Shown here: positions 1 to 12,795 of the stretch, piece by piece
Position numbering within the stretch: position 1 is the stretch's first letter
Layout of the letters: every line of letters starts with the position of its first letter
Assembly: GCA_034770075.1 (NCBI GenBank)
Contig: CM068382.1
Location: forward strand, 4,992,001 to 5,056,000
Length of the DNA: 64,000 bases
Direction: 5' to 3'
Origin: Aralia elata
Lineage: Eukaryota > Streptophyta > Magnoliopsida > Apiales > Araliaceae
Program-made: the position numbers and the translations under genes
Notes under the pieces: generated by a model
Databases searched by the model: none
What the model was told of the DNA's origin: nothing
What the model saw: the letters and a program-made list of their open reading frames with translations, nothing else

Positions 1-285
1 TTTATTGAAATTAAAACAAAAAACGACATTTACATAGAAATGTTCAATTCACTTGCCACAAAGATATGAATGACAACAGTTCTTCAATATTGTTCAGGTT
101 TCCAAGCTGGACTGGGTTTAAGGTCTATTTACTCATTTGACTTAATGATGATCAAACGGGACATGACACCATGTATGACCAAAAAAACACAGGGACTAGG
201 ATATAAAAGAAACTCTCATCTAGGTCAAGCCAAATTTAAAGACAATTTTAAGTATGTTGCTCTGCATGACTTGTACTGTGAATAC

Positions 286-1401
286 CTGGTAAATTTCAAA
301 ACCGCATTCTTCACATGTATACACAGCTACCTGCATCAAAGGTTTGACATCTGAACAACGTGTCACAATACCAGATATCTTCACAAGCTGGCCAATATTT
401 GAAGCCTTGACCTCCCTAATTGTGAATGGTTGCCCCTTTGAAGAAGCTCTAATATACACTTCACTGTTATGAAGGAATTTAAGCATTAGAATAGAAACTA
501 GAGCATAATCCATTAATTGTGTTGGAATTTTAGTTAACCACAACTCCAATATTGAACTATCATTCTCATAAATAACAGTAGAATAATACATTGTTTGTGG
601 ATCTAATACCAAGTATTTAGTAATGTTTTAAACAAAATTTATATGCAACAACTACAAGCTACTAATTTCTCTATTACCATTAACGAGGCTGTAAAGATAC
701 TAAATTTATGGACAAAAAGCTAACAAAATGGCGAAAGCTTACTAAAAGCGTTTAATTTCTGGAGGCATCCTCTGTTTGGGATCATTCCTTTCTGTGGCAT
801 CAGGCTCTTCCTCGGTCCTTTGCGTCATCAGTATATCATGATCATCATCTGGAAGAGCTTCTGTTGGCTCTGGCATGAGTGAATCAACCGCATCCGCAAA
901 AATACTAATATACCTTTTGGTATTTTCAGTGACTCGTCTGATAAAATCTTCATCCAAGTCTTTATACTGAAAATTGGCGCAAACAAAACAACCGGTTCCC
1001 CACATTAATAAAAAATTGAAACTCTATGTTTTAAATGTTCATAAAAAATTAAGGATAATCAAAACTTACGTTAAATAGATCTTCAAGATCGATCTGGATC
1101 GACTTCGTTTTACGGTTCGCAACATCTTGCTGAAATGGAAATTTGAGGAAAAAATGAAAAGGGTAATGGTGGCGAGAATTAGGTTAAGGAAGTAGAGGGA
1201 CTTACAAGGATGTCGATGTATTTGGCTTCGCCATTGGCGTCGGCATAGTTTGAAAGAAATTCTTTTGCGAGATCTGAGAAAATAAATTTGACGAAATGGT
1301 TAGTGTTAAATTACATAGATATATATATACATCTCATATATATATATGTGTCTATATAGAGAGAGAAACAGATGTTTACCTACGTCCCTATTGAAATCCA
1401 T
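286..1401 (-). CDS. MCM7: DNA replication licensing factor MCM7, N-terminal part (five exons, runs off the left edge)
   Basis: MCM7 (PROLIFERA in Arabidopsis) is one subunit of the MCM2-7 helicase that is loaded at nuclear replication origins in G1. Exons on the minus strand: 1401-1380, 1273-1206, 1129-1070, 966-743, 463-286; all junctions are GT-AG and keep phase, giving 184 residues. Recognisable stretches are LAKEFLSNYADANGEAKY near the start, a PEPTEALPDDDHDILMTQR block, and IREVKASNIGQLVKISGIVTR leading into the OB-fold and the first zinc-ligand pair (YTCEEC, CX2C). The second zinc-ligand pair, the AAA+ core (Walker A, Walker B, arginine finger) and the C-terminus are not in the window. 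I looked for the next exon in 1-285 and did not find it, so that intron extends past the edge. The ATG at 1401 is the first in frame and matches the family start region. Confidence 0.93.
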
Positions 1402-1410
1402 GGTATCAAC

Positions 1411-1413
<3 letters not shown>

Positions 1414-1439
<26 letters not shown>
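1414..1439. repeat. (AG)n microsatellite in the MCM7 5' leader
   Basis: About 13 perfect AG units begin 13 bp upstream of the MCM7 ATG (CT repeat on the coding strand). CT-rich microsatellites are common in plant 5' UTRs. Confidence 0.85.
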
Positions 1440-1444
<5 letters not shown>

Positions 1445-1492
1445 TGGGGTTAGGGATGAGGAGAAAAGTGAAGGTTAGAGTTAGACTAGCAG

Positions 1493-1504
1493 TTTGGCGC
1501 CAAA
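1493..1504. promoter_or_regulatory. Palindromic E2F-type site upstream of MCM7
   Basis: TTTGGCGCCAAA is a perfect palindrome containing the E2F core TTTSSCGC on both strands, 92 bp upstream of the MCM7 start codon. E2F/DP factors drive S-phase expression of MCM genes in plants and animals. That this copy binds E2F is inferred from the match and its position. Confidence 0.75.
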
Positions 1505-1538
1505 TGAAGAAGTGAGTGAAGGTCTGAAAGAGATATCT

Positions 1539-1548
1539 GGCGGGAAAA
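1539..1548 (-). promoter_or_regulatory. Second E2F-type site upstream of MCM7
   Basis: On the minus strand the sequence reads TTTTCCCGCC, a close match to the canonical E2F site TTTCCCGC. It lies about 35 bp upstream of the palindromic site, in the same orientation as MCM7. Confidence 0.72.
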
Positions 1549-1668
1549 TGAAGAGGGAAGGGCTGAAGTCTTTTTAGATCCAATCCCATTTTCTTTTGTT
1601 GGGTTTGGGCCGTCTAAGCCCAGTAGCCAATTGTATGGCTATTTGGACTAAAGTAAGATTAAGAAATA

Positions 1669-1924
1669 TTCCCTCCGTCCCAAATTAATTGCATTTCTAA
1701 AACTTTTTAAAGTCATATTGACTATTTTTAAAACTAATCTTTTTACTATTTTTGCTAACATATAGGTGAAGATATTATAACCAAAAAAAAGTATATACAA
1801 TTTATTACTAATTTCAATTTTTATAATTTTAGAAATATATTTATATATGCTTAATTATTAATTTTAAAAATAGTCAATTTGACTTTAAAAAGTCCTAGAA
1901 AAGCAATTAATTTGTACTTATTTA
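1669..1924. mobile_element. Stowaway-like MITE, copy 1
   Basis: The left end reads TTCCCTCCGTCCCAAATTAA after a TA dinucleotide, the typical Stowaway terminus and target. The interior matches three further copies at 46142, 46696 and 49346 almost base for base (it shares, for example, the GTGAAGATATTATAACC block). The right terminus is degraded (TTTGTACTTATTTAATA instead of TTTGGGACGGAGGGAATA), so this is the oldest-looking of the four. Confidence 0.85.
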
Positions 1925-3559
1925 ATATTTTAGGAAATTATTTTTTCTCATAGTTTTTTATTTAATTTTATGGACTATAATCGTAATTGGAGAAGTGACA
2001 TAATCAAATGCCTTTAAAATTGATAATTAATAGTTCATGAAATTAAATAAAAAACTAATCATAAGATAAAATAGTTTATCAAAATATTAAACTAGTATAA
2101 ATAGTCTTATCTCATCCATCATTTCTATAAACAAATATAGCTTAGGAGTATAAAATTTATAGGATATTTCTCAAAAAAAAACAAACAAAAAACCTAGTAC
2201 TTTTTTTCTTAGCATTTTGTTATCTGCAGTTGCACTAAATTTTAGCATTTTATCATCTGCAGTTGCACTAAATTTTAACATTACTAGCAAGTACAGTTTT
2301 GATACTTTTAATAAGACTCACTTATATTTTTTTTCGAATATAGCAAAGAAATTATTCAATAATTTGGTTGAATGAATCTTCCTAATTGGTTTTATTATAA
2401 GAAAACAAACTGCTAAACTCGTTATACTCCATTTCTTTGGAAACGTTTTTCAATACTAAATTTTAAAAGTGTAACATTTATTATTAGTCTAGGTTTATTT
2501 TTCAATTTTAAAGCATAAATCGCATAAAAAAAATATATTCTGTTTCTATATGTAAAATCTGAATTTTAATTTTGAACAATTATGTTCGAATTGCCAAGTG
2601 CTTTCGTGTTTAGCTACTGGCTCACACTTTCCTGGAAATGAATTCAATTATATTAGTTATATTTATTTTTTTTACATTTAAAGGAAAAAATTATAAAGAA
2701 CAAGTGAAGAATTATACAATGGTGAAATATCTAACTTGCCGTAATATAAGGAATTATTGTCGATCATGCTTATCGATTAAAAATTATACAAGCGCCTGTT
2801 TGATTTGGTGCAAATCTTTTGCACGTTCAGACACTTTTGAATAATTTTCAGTTTTTATCTCAATATGGAAATTCGTCGTTCAAATTTCAATCGAGTATCA
2901 ACTGCCTTTGACTCGGTGTATTATAACCATCTTGCAATACTAGGTTCTAATCCCCTCCCCCATAGTTGAAATGTAATTCTTCAAAAAATAAAAATAAATA
3001 AATAATCAATCGGGTAAGTGGCAAAAAAAAAAGAGAAACATAACAAGGTAAAATATCTCAATTTTCAAGAATGAACTAAGAAAGGTCTAAAAGGTTTTTC
3101 AAACCATTTCTGGGGGGATGAAGCGAACAGATGCGAGCGAGCGAGCGAGAGAGATAACATGCATGAGCAAAATATTCCCAAGCATTGGTAAATTAAACTA
3201 AAAAAAAAGAGTACAACATTGTATATTTAAGCTGCTGCGTTGGTGTGAGTTCGCAAGTTTAAGCCTCGAACAAATAACAAACTCAAAAAATACAAAACCA
3301 ATTACATTTCTGTTCTTTCTTCAGAGATGCTTTTCTTGAAGAAGGAAAAATTTAGAAAGCTTTAAGAAAACATCTGGTAGACAGGATTGCTTGAACCAGT
3401 TCATGTAACACCGCCAAATGGCTCCATAGATCCAAATCTTTTTGTGGGTACAAACGCATAGATCAAATTCAAATTGATGGATCAAAGAACTGAGGATGAA
3501 TACGAATCCTGAGAACAGCATTATAAAAGTATATATACAGTACTGATTGACCTTCCATT
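1925..3559. other. Intergenic region between MCM7 and VPS51
   Basis: AT-rich DNA with no open frame resembling a protein. It contains a 33-bp unit repeated twice in tandem at 2211-2276 (core TATCTGCAGTTGCACTAAAT). Around 2920-3000 a pol-III B-box-like string followed by an A-rich tail may be a decayed SINE, but this is weak. GCGA/GAGA simple sequence lies at 3133-3152. The VPS51 3' UTR and poly(A) region should fall just below 3560; no convincing signal was fixed. Confidence 0.5.
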
Positions 3560-6500
3560 CTATGGTGAAACTGGGTTCTGTTCTGAACTCTTCGCCAACT
3601 TTGCTTGTACGAGTTTGTCCAAGATAGGGGGCTCCAAAGGAATTGGATCAAGACAACGCTCTGCTGCAGCAACAATCACCTGCTCAAAAAGAAATGCCAT
3701 GCTCACTTATTATACGTTTCTGTAGGCAGTATAATACTTGGTTCCAAAGTACAATACTTCTTAAAATCTCTAATTGCTAGAACTAATTTTAATTAACTTA
3801 TTCTATCCTAGTTACTTCTGTGTATATTGATGCATGGGATTCCAGGACAACTACGGTAGCTTGAGAAATCAGCAAGCAATTTGTGTATTCAGAAAAAGTT
3901 ACTTAACAAAAGTCTAACTGACAGTTCAGAAATGGGGTCAGGTTTACTTCATTGGTAGAAGTTATCCATAATAAGATTGAATGCAAGCATAAATAGATGG
4001 AATTGTAGAAAAAGAAAATTATAGAGTCACGGGTACAAAACTACACTTGTCATCTTATTACCTCATCGAGCAAAAAATCAACAGCAGCTTCATCTTCCGC
4101 ACTTTCCTTAAATGTAGTCCTTAGGAACTGAATATCCAACTGAATTTGTTGAAAGCCACTACGATTAAATGTCTGGAGTCTGACAAACTCTTGCAAACTC
4201 TTCAAGCACAGTTTTAGAATAGTTGTAAGAACCGATCCCTACAATTAACAAGATAGCTCAGTCAATATTACTCCACTGCCAATATCAGTTGTTTCTCTCA
4301 AGGCCTAATTTTGTACCTGTGTATGTTCAACTTTAGTGAAAATTTCCAACTTCTGCTTAAACAATTTTGCTAGATGGGTTTCTAGAAGCTGGCTCCTAGC
4401 CCTGTGTGTAGTAGACCGGCTCAATTTATCATCTCTTAATGGATTACTGCGCGAAGAAGTTGTGCTTCCGTTGCTGTCAGTACGACGATGTTTAAGATGG
4501 GGCCCTTGAGGTAAAATCTGCTTTACTTCAGTTCCTATTACATCCAACTGGCACATGAGATATTCAAAGAAAGTCAGATATCTCACTGTAGGCTCTCAAT
4601 CTATATAACCACCAAATCATGATCTCCAATGACTTCAAATTGAGAAGATAGAATCATACAAATACAACACAAGACGAATTGAAGTACTCACCTCTTGAAG
4701 TAACAAATCAACAAACATATGAACTTCTCTGGGTTCCTTGTGCTGGGAAAAGAAAAAATAAATAAATAATAGACATTAAAACATTGCCAAGCTATATATG
4801 TCTTCCAAACTAACTGCACAATTTCAAGAACTGTACTGACCTTGACCCAATTTGGTGTTATAAACCTCTTCCTCAGAAGGACTGATATTTTTTGTGTCCT
4901 CATATTTATATACTGGAAAAGAAAGAGGGACCACAATCAGTTTTTAAAACTATTCTATGCTAGTGCAATAATAGTTCAGATATTGTGAAGCTCAAGATAA
5001 TGCAGGAGATTAGCATGTTCCATATTATTAAGAGTCCATCCAGATTCCACATATATGTTTAATTATAGTATTCGGACATGCAGATATTATAATTTCTACA
5101 GTACCAAATCAACATCAAGATGCCTTTTTAATCCCCCCCCACCATCCCCCCCCCCCCCCCCAAAAAAAAAAAAAAAACAGACACTGCTTAGCAACCAAAA
5201 GGGCGACAAATGTGCAATTCAAAATTTCAGATTAATGGTCAATCATGCTTAATGTACAGACTTACAAGCTTAGATACATAGTATATAGTCCTGTGCTATT
5301 TAGAAGAATATCAGGATGCATAATCACCAATATGTCTACTCAATCAAACCCATCAGCGGGTCTCACTTAGGCCTCTATAGCAGGGGCAGAGAGGATGAAA
5401 GATACCAAACAAGTGAAACGGTTAAAACACACACACACACACACAGAGGATATGGCTGAGTCTGGATTACAAGAAAAGAAACATAATCAATGCAAATTTC
5501 ATATATGAAAATACTGAAATTGTATAACAAGAATCGGCATAAAATAAGTAGCAGAGAAAGAAATGTCATCTTCTATTTGGTACTGAGTAGTAATGCCAAG
5601 ATAGATGTAAAAGAAGAAATAGTAACCCAAACTCTGAGGATTATCAGGTATCAAAGCAGTGAATTTTTTTTACTATTACAAAATTATAGACATAAGCAAA
5701 GTCCCACTTAGAGCACATTAAGCCATGAGACTCAACAGATAACCTTGGGAGCTACTCCACACAAATGTTGAGCCAAGATTGGTTAAGCAATATCATAGTG
5801 ATGCATATTATTTGAATAGTGATGAATCTCCTAACAAAATTAACAGGTAAAGAATCTGCCAGATAAGCATTTAAATGGTTCTGAAAGTCACTTAGGAAGG
5901 GAAAAAGCTGATAGTACTTTGGTTTAATAGGCTTTGAAAGAATATAAGTAAAATATCAACCAGAAAACCGTAGAAATTGGAATTCATACAAGGTGCAGGA
6001 ACTTTTCACTTGATGAATGGAAGGTGCGACATATTTCTGCAGGAACAAAGGCAGGACCAGATCCATAACCTCTAGAACCAGCTCCAGAAAAAGAAGCAGC
6101 TATTTCCTGAAAAGTTATAGATGAAAGTTTAAAATAGGCCCCCCTCCAACTATGAAGGACTACAACTATGATAAATAAATCTCAAACACTTTACAAAAAG
6201 ATGTTACTATTAGATGGCTCCTTGCCTCGGTAATTCTTGGGATGGCATTTTGTTCAATAAAAAGAGAAAGTTGAGCCATCACAAGAACAAGGCCGGCAAT
6301 AACTTTGTCACTCTGTAACCCCTCTGCCAATCCTTGACCAGCGGAGGTATTTTTTCCTGCAAGTGAGAGGAACTGATCATCAAGTTTTCTGAAGAAATCT
6401 TGAAATCCTTCTTGCACCCAGTCAATAATCAACTCTTTCAAATTCAGAAGCAGGCCCAGATTTTCTTGAAGAAGCTGGCGGAAGTCCTATAACATACAAA

Positions 6501-9500
6501 TCAATTAGATTCAGAAGTAAATGTTGTAGCATAATCTATATATAAATAATTTAATGAATGCTTGTTTAACATAATAACACAGAGAAGCTAGAAGGGTTAT
6601 ACGATTGAAAATCTCATCATAAAATATTGGAGTATAACAGAAAGATGATTACCAAATCAGTAACATGCATCAGTGTCAAAATTTCTAGAACTTAATCATT
6701 CGCAAAGAACAATTACAGCCATACTTGCTTACACCAGCGCATGACATGGGGATAAGATCATTCAGAAGGCTAAAGTAACACTTATTTGGATTGCAAGCTG
6801 GTTTAAGTGATAGAAACATGGTACTGAGGGCGATCATCTTTCAGGTGGGTTGGAAAAAGTTTGACATTATTGATGAAGGTGGCTACAGTAAGTTTTCAGG
6901 TTGGTGGAGAGAGATAAAGGCATAACTTGATGAAGATGTTTGTTGATGAAGAACACAACATAACTTGTTTGATTTTGGCGACGGTGCCAGGAAGGTGGCT
7001 CTGATACCATTATCAGTATCAACCTTGATCCTAGACGTGATTTAGAACTCAAATAATAAGGCCAACAAACAATAGAAGTTAACAGATAGTCCCAGAAATT
7101 AAAAAATAGAAATGGAGGAAGAATAAGGCAGAAAATAAATAGAACTGGGAAAGAAGATAAGATAGATACTGATTGAGATAGAGATAGAAATATAGAGAGA
7201 GATGGACAGAGAGAATGACCAAGCCAATCTTCATTTAATTCATATTCATTTACAATATTCAAGTTATGAAATCACACCTTACATGCTTAGCCATTTATAG
7301 AACTACTAACATGAGCCATAATGATAAAATGCACCATGAGATAACTACACATGTGTTTCTACTTCTAGAATACTCGTAACTAATTAATAAGTCCCCGGAC
7401 CTAATCTATAACTAATTAATGAAGAGTCTGATTTTGAAAGGGGTTTCAACCTAATCGTGAATCTGGTGAAGTCTATTGACAGAAGATTCCAGTGAGCAGT
7501 GCTCTCTTGAGATAGTTGATTGCTTGAAATGCACTTTAGAAGCTAGCAAATTCTAAGGGTTTTCCAATGTAGGGTATGAAGAGGAAGATATGTCCTTGTT
7601 TCTAAAGATTGAGAAGAAGTGGAGAGAGGTGGCACTTGAGGGTTTAGCAATTGAGAAGTCAAGATTGATGATACAAGAGAAAGAGCCGTGTAGATTGGGT
7701 GATCTATGAACTATGGCAGGCGGCATTGGCGAGGTCAAGAGGTTGGGAGTGTGGGGGAACAGGGACTTTGTCTTCTTCTTTTTTCTTAGAATTATTTATT
7801 GGAACTTGAGGGGTTTGAACAACCTTGATAGAGGTAGTCAAAGCTTTGAGGCCTGATATTGTTTATCTGCAGGAGACAAAGGTAGACCAGATGTCAAACA
7901 ATATATTAGTTAGTATTTGGAAAGGAAGATGGGTTGGGTGTTGGGTTAATGCTGTTGGAACTGCCGGGGGCATTTTAATTTTGTGCGACTCAAGAGTGTT
8001 GTCTAGATCAGATGTGTTGCAGGGGGCCTTCTCTCTGTCCTGTTTATTCCAATGCCTAAAGGATGGTTCCAATGGCTTCTCAAGGTGAATGACCAGGTTA
8101 TTGATGTTGTTAGGAGAGGCTTGTGGGAAGAGTTAGCTACCCAGTTAGGGGTGATAGCACCCGGAGGGCGCTGCCGGGGGGGGGGGGTGCGGGGGGAAGA
8201 ACCATACAACCATCATTTAAAGCGAACAAAAATACTTTGGTGAAATGACAGCATAGGTGGAACAAGAAATCACTTTGCATAGATAAATGGCGTTCAACTG
8301 AAGTAGCTGTGGTCTGTGACTCTACATGCATAAACACAAGATATAGCTGACGTGAAAGCTCATGGTTACCAGTAAGATGCCCATACTGCCTTGGATTACA
8401 GCTTTTTTACAGGCCTCTAGAGCAGCCTGCAAAGAGTTTTCCCCATTTAAACCCTCCTTCTGCCTAGATTGGAATTTTGTAAGAGGATCTGCCAGTACAG
8501 TAGAATATGAATAAGAAATTGGTCATTTTTCTTAAAAAGTAAATAAGAATGCAAATTGTTAAGATAAAAAAAGATCCTATAGAAATGTTTTAATTGAGAA
8601 AATCATGTAGCTAATAAGAAGATCCCATAAAAATGTTCTAGATTTGAGCAGATGGCACAATAGAATGGAAACCAATCAAGTGGTTCAGAATTCTGAAATC
8701 AAGTCTTCGATAATTTATTCAATAATTTTCATCCACGACAAACTTATCTATATCAAACAATGCAAGCTTTGAACCAGATAATTATCATTGTAATAATTTT
8801 TTATGTTTTTATTCTTTTTGTGTATCACTTGGAGGGCAACCAACCACTGTAATAATTTTAAACACAATAAGTGAAACTAACCGGAGATATCAAGTAGAAG
8901 ACGAGAAAATGTGTTAGCAACATACTGCTTGACAGTGATGCGGGAAGCCTGAAACCATACAGGGTTTATCAGATACCTTCTCCTAATATGAGTACAGAGC
9001 ACTACAAGATTATATTTTGAATGCGAGACAGAATACAAATGCAGGGTGATAACCATCTCTACTAAAATTGAAAAACATGACAAGAAAGACCTCCAAAGCA
9101 AAATCAGGGAGAGCAGCCTCAGGTAAAACTTCATCCATCAGAAGCACATTGGTCCAAATACCACCTGTCAATGATGGCGTGATAATTGCACTCAGATTGC
9201 AATAAATTATAAAATAAAATAAAAATAAAAAATAAAAAACTTGAACATGAAATAATTATGACATTGAATCAAGATAACGTAGCAAAGCTTGAACTGTTGA
9301 ACAGAACTAATTGTATGAGAATAGCTGTGAAAACATAAAGACCTTTTGTCTTGAATCTTGATTTCACGAGTAACATGCAAAAATTTATCCAGCATTAATA
9401 TGGTCGTGGAACATGATAAAAATTATACTATTTCCTATGCAGATGGACCCATATGCTTGAGCAACTTAGAAGGCAACTACATGAACTTTGTTGACCCACC

Positions 9501-12500
9501 AACTTCTTTCTCCTAACACAAGCAACTGAGTACTGTAGCATAAAACTGTCTGTTGCATACATATAGAGAGGGGGAGGGGGAGGAGAGGGTAATTTAATTT
9601 AGATCGCAACAAATCGAATATGGAGTTCAGAACTAAGAATATAAAAGCAAGTTTAGTAACTGACACACAAATATTTAATTGTTAAAATACAAAGGATGTA
9701 TAATTAATTAGATGAGGATCCAGAATAAAGTGAGAGAGAGACGTTTTTTATTACTCTTACAAATATATATATATATATAAGTTATTCCTTCTCCCAATCT
9801 TCTCCTCAACAATATCATATATCAAGATCTCCATTTGTTTTTCCTTATTCTGTTTTAGCTGTGTTCCCTTTCACTAGTGAGAATTAGCGAATTAAAAGTG
9901 CTTTAGCACTCTGTCTTTATCATGATTAAGGTCAGTTATCAAGCCATCAACCTGATATAAGTGCAGATGCATTTGATCATCTGAACAAGCTCAATCATTG
10001 TCTGGATGATGGCACCTGAACATCATAGCACCTAAATACCAGTGATATTTGAGAAACTGTATGTGTTCAATACTTCAGCTAGATAGGAAGTACTCCCTCC
10101 GTCCTCCAAAGTATAATTTACCTTAACTTATTCCCATGCTTGAAAAAAGAGAAGATGTAGAATATTTATTATAGTAATTATGTGGGGTCCGAATATAAGG
10201 GCATAACTAGAACCTATTTTACATGATCTCCCAAGATTTGACCAACTTAATTTATGTGCAAATTGTACTTAAGACATCCTTTGGACAGCAGACGGAGTAT
10301 ATACCTTGTGTTCTGATTTTGGAAAAGAGGTTCAAGTGTAAGTGGGTGGAAAATGGAAGGAAAGAACTAGCCATTTTACTCTTAATATCAATTGATATAT
10401 TCAACCTTCAATATTTCTATCAGGTTATGACAAGATAAATTTGTAATCAATCCATTTGCCAGTTGCCACCCCTTCATAAGACAGACAACAAACAACGTAA
10501 TTGTCTTCATCTTCCTTTCCGTATCCTTCCCTTTCTTCCAGTTGTACCAAACCAAACAAGGAAAAGCAGTACCCCTTCCCCTCCCCGTACCAAACAAAGC
10601 ATTAAAGAGTTTAGGGGTCTCCATCCTCCAGTTTGAATCTATAGGACCTCGAGCAATAAGAGAACTCCAAAGCAAATAATCAGCATAGCAAGCCTTGTTT
10701 CATAGCAAATGGTAGTCTGTACTCTCTCATTCAGCAGAGAGATACTTTTAGAAGAGGTTAGAAAACTTACGAAGTATTCCCAACAGATCTGCCGAAGAAA
10801 TTTGTTTCACAATATGTTGTTGAGTGACTTCAAAGTGCCTAGAGAAACAGATGTTAATCAGACACTCATACATTAATAATATGAGACTTAAAACTCATGC
10901 AAACAGAACAAAATACACTAAAGACCAATTAAAAAAATTATAATGTCACCCATACTTTGTAACCAGATCCTTCAAAAGCCTGATTAGTTGCTCTCTAGAA
11001 TCAGGAAATATTACTCGATAAGCGCGAACAGCTTCCACAAATTCCCGAGTTGAAGCCTAAATTTAGAAAAATGGATACTCAGAACATTCATTCATTCACT
11101 TGGTGTGGTAACAGAAAGTTTATGTAACACAATAATGGTAGTATTCAAAAAATGAAACAGCAAACAAACAAAGCTATGACAAGAAACATAAGATAAATTG
11201 AGTAACACCTGCTCCACAATTGCACCTCTTGCACTGTTGCACATCTGCTCCCCAAAACATGAATTTGTTTTGCTATATTGCAGACTTCCTTAGGTTTATA
11301 GCATCAAGTACCCTACATCTACATCCCCCGCCCCCTACCCAAATGAGAAGGGAAACAGACCTGTTTCAAACATTTTAGACTCCTATTGATATGCATTCTT
11401 TATTCCAAAAATACCCAAAGCAGAAGGAACAATACCAAAAGAAGGGAATTTTAAAAAACAATAGTGAATGACTGAACGTTCGGGGACTGGACCAGATGAG
11501 AAGAGGAAAATACAAAGTACTTGACAAAGGACTGTCTTCCAATATAGAACCTATATGTATAGTGAGGTAGCTAACTAACAAAGAGCATCCATCACAGAAG
11601 CCCACAAAGATGCAAGAGGTCCCTTTGTCCCAAATTTTTTTTTTTTTTAAAAGAGTAGGCAAAAACAAAAAATCCAAGTATTACTCTCTGCCCATAAACC
11701 TTGAGAATCATAGAAAACGCCCATGGCTACACCAGCAAAAATCTTGCCACCCTTGCTCCTACCAAAACATGAAATCTATACAAAACAAGTCCTTCACCAA
11801 CCTTGGGCCTTCAATCCTCTGAAAAACCCACAACAAACATGCCACTATTGCCATGCAGTAGAATGCTGAATATAAGGTTGAAAGAGTGTTTACGAACAAT
11901 TTAATGTTCAACCGCAAATTTAATGTGGGAATGGAAGTCTCAAAATCTCCTAATTTGGAGTATTGATATTAGATTACCCACACAAACAGGGAAGATGCAT
12001 CATTATTAATTTATTATTAAAGCTACCCACACTTTCAAAGTGGGCATGGGGCCTCAAATCAACCATAGGATTATGAACCTAAGAAATTTTTTTATGTATT
12101 CTCCAGGAGGCTAGATAAAGAATTTCCGGTAGATATCAAGCTAGTAATGTTATGCGCACGTAATAAATAAATGGAAGCATGAATCCCTTGATCTAAATCC
12201 AAATCAAGTGTGCCCACAAACAAACACCTCCAAGCATCCAACACTAAGAAATTGATACATACATTACTAGTGTCAAAATTATAATTGAAGCAACATGAGG
12301 AGATTGTTTGTTCTCACTCACCGCGTGAGCAGTCGCAGGAGTTAGGTCAGGAATTTTTCCTTGTTGAGGAGCTTCATCAGGATCAATCGGAACTTGGGTT
12401 ATTTCTACAGAGTCGAGATTCAAATCCAGAAGGAATTGTTCCAACTTTTCAAGTAGTTTTTCCTTCAAACTGTCAACCTGTCAGAACAAGGCCAAACTGT

Positions 12501-12758
12501 AACATTAAGAATGTCAAGATATCCAATTAACAAAAATGTATAAATATATGATAATAGGCAGAAGCAAAACTGTGAATAACTAGATGTTTCATACTTTTTT
12601 TCTCCCCACAGAGGTCACAGATTGAAAAAAAAACATGAAGTCCAACTTAATGATAATTGAGTGTCACTCTTCTAACACTTCAATTTTCAGACATTAATTA
12701 TTTTTTTTATTTCTTTCATAAAAATAGGAACAATTCAGCCATATTATTTACCCAAATG

Positions 12759-12795
<37 letters not shown>

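Noticed and set aside
70..354. 94-aa ORF at the left edge
   Set aside because: It lies antisense to an MCM7 intron and exon 5; no protein-like motifs and no independent start context.
6867..7262. 131-aa minus-strand ORF rich in Ser/Leu/Phe
   Set aside because: It spans the Copia primer-site remnant and GA/CT simple sequence; composition comes from low-complexity DNA.
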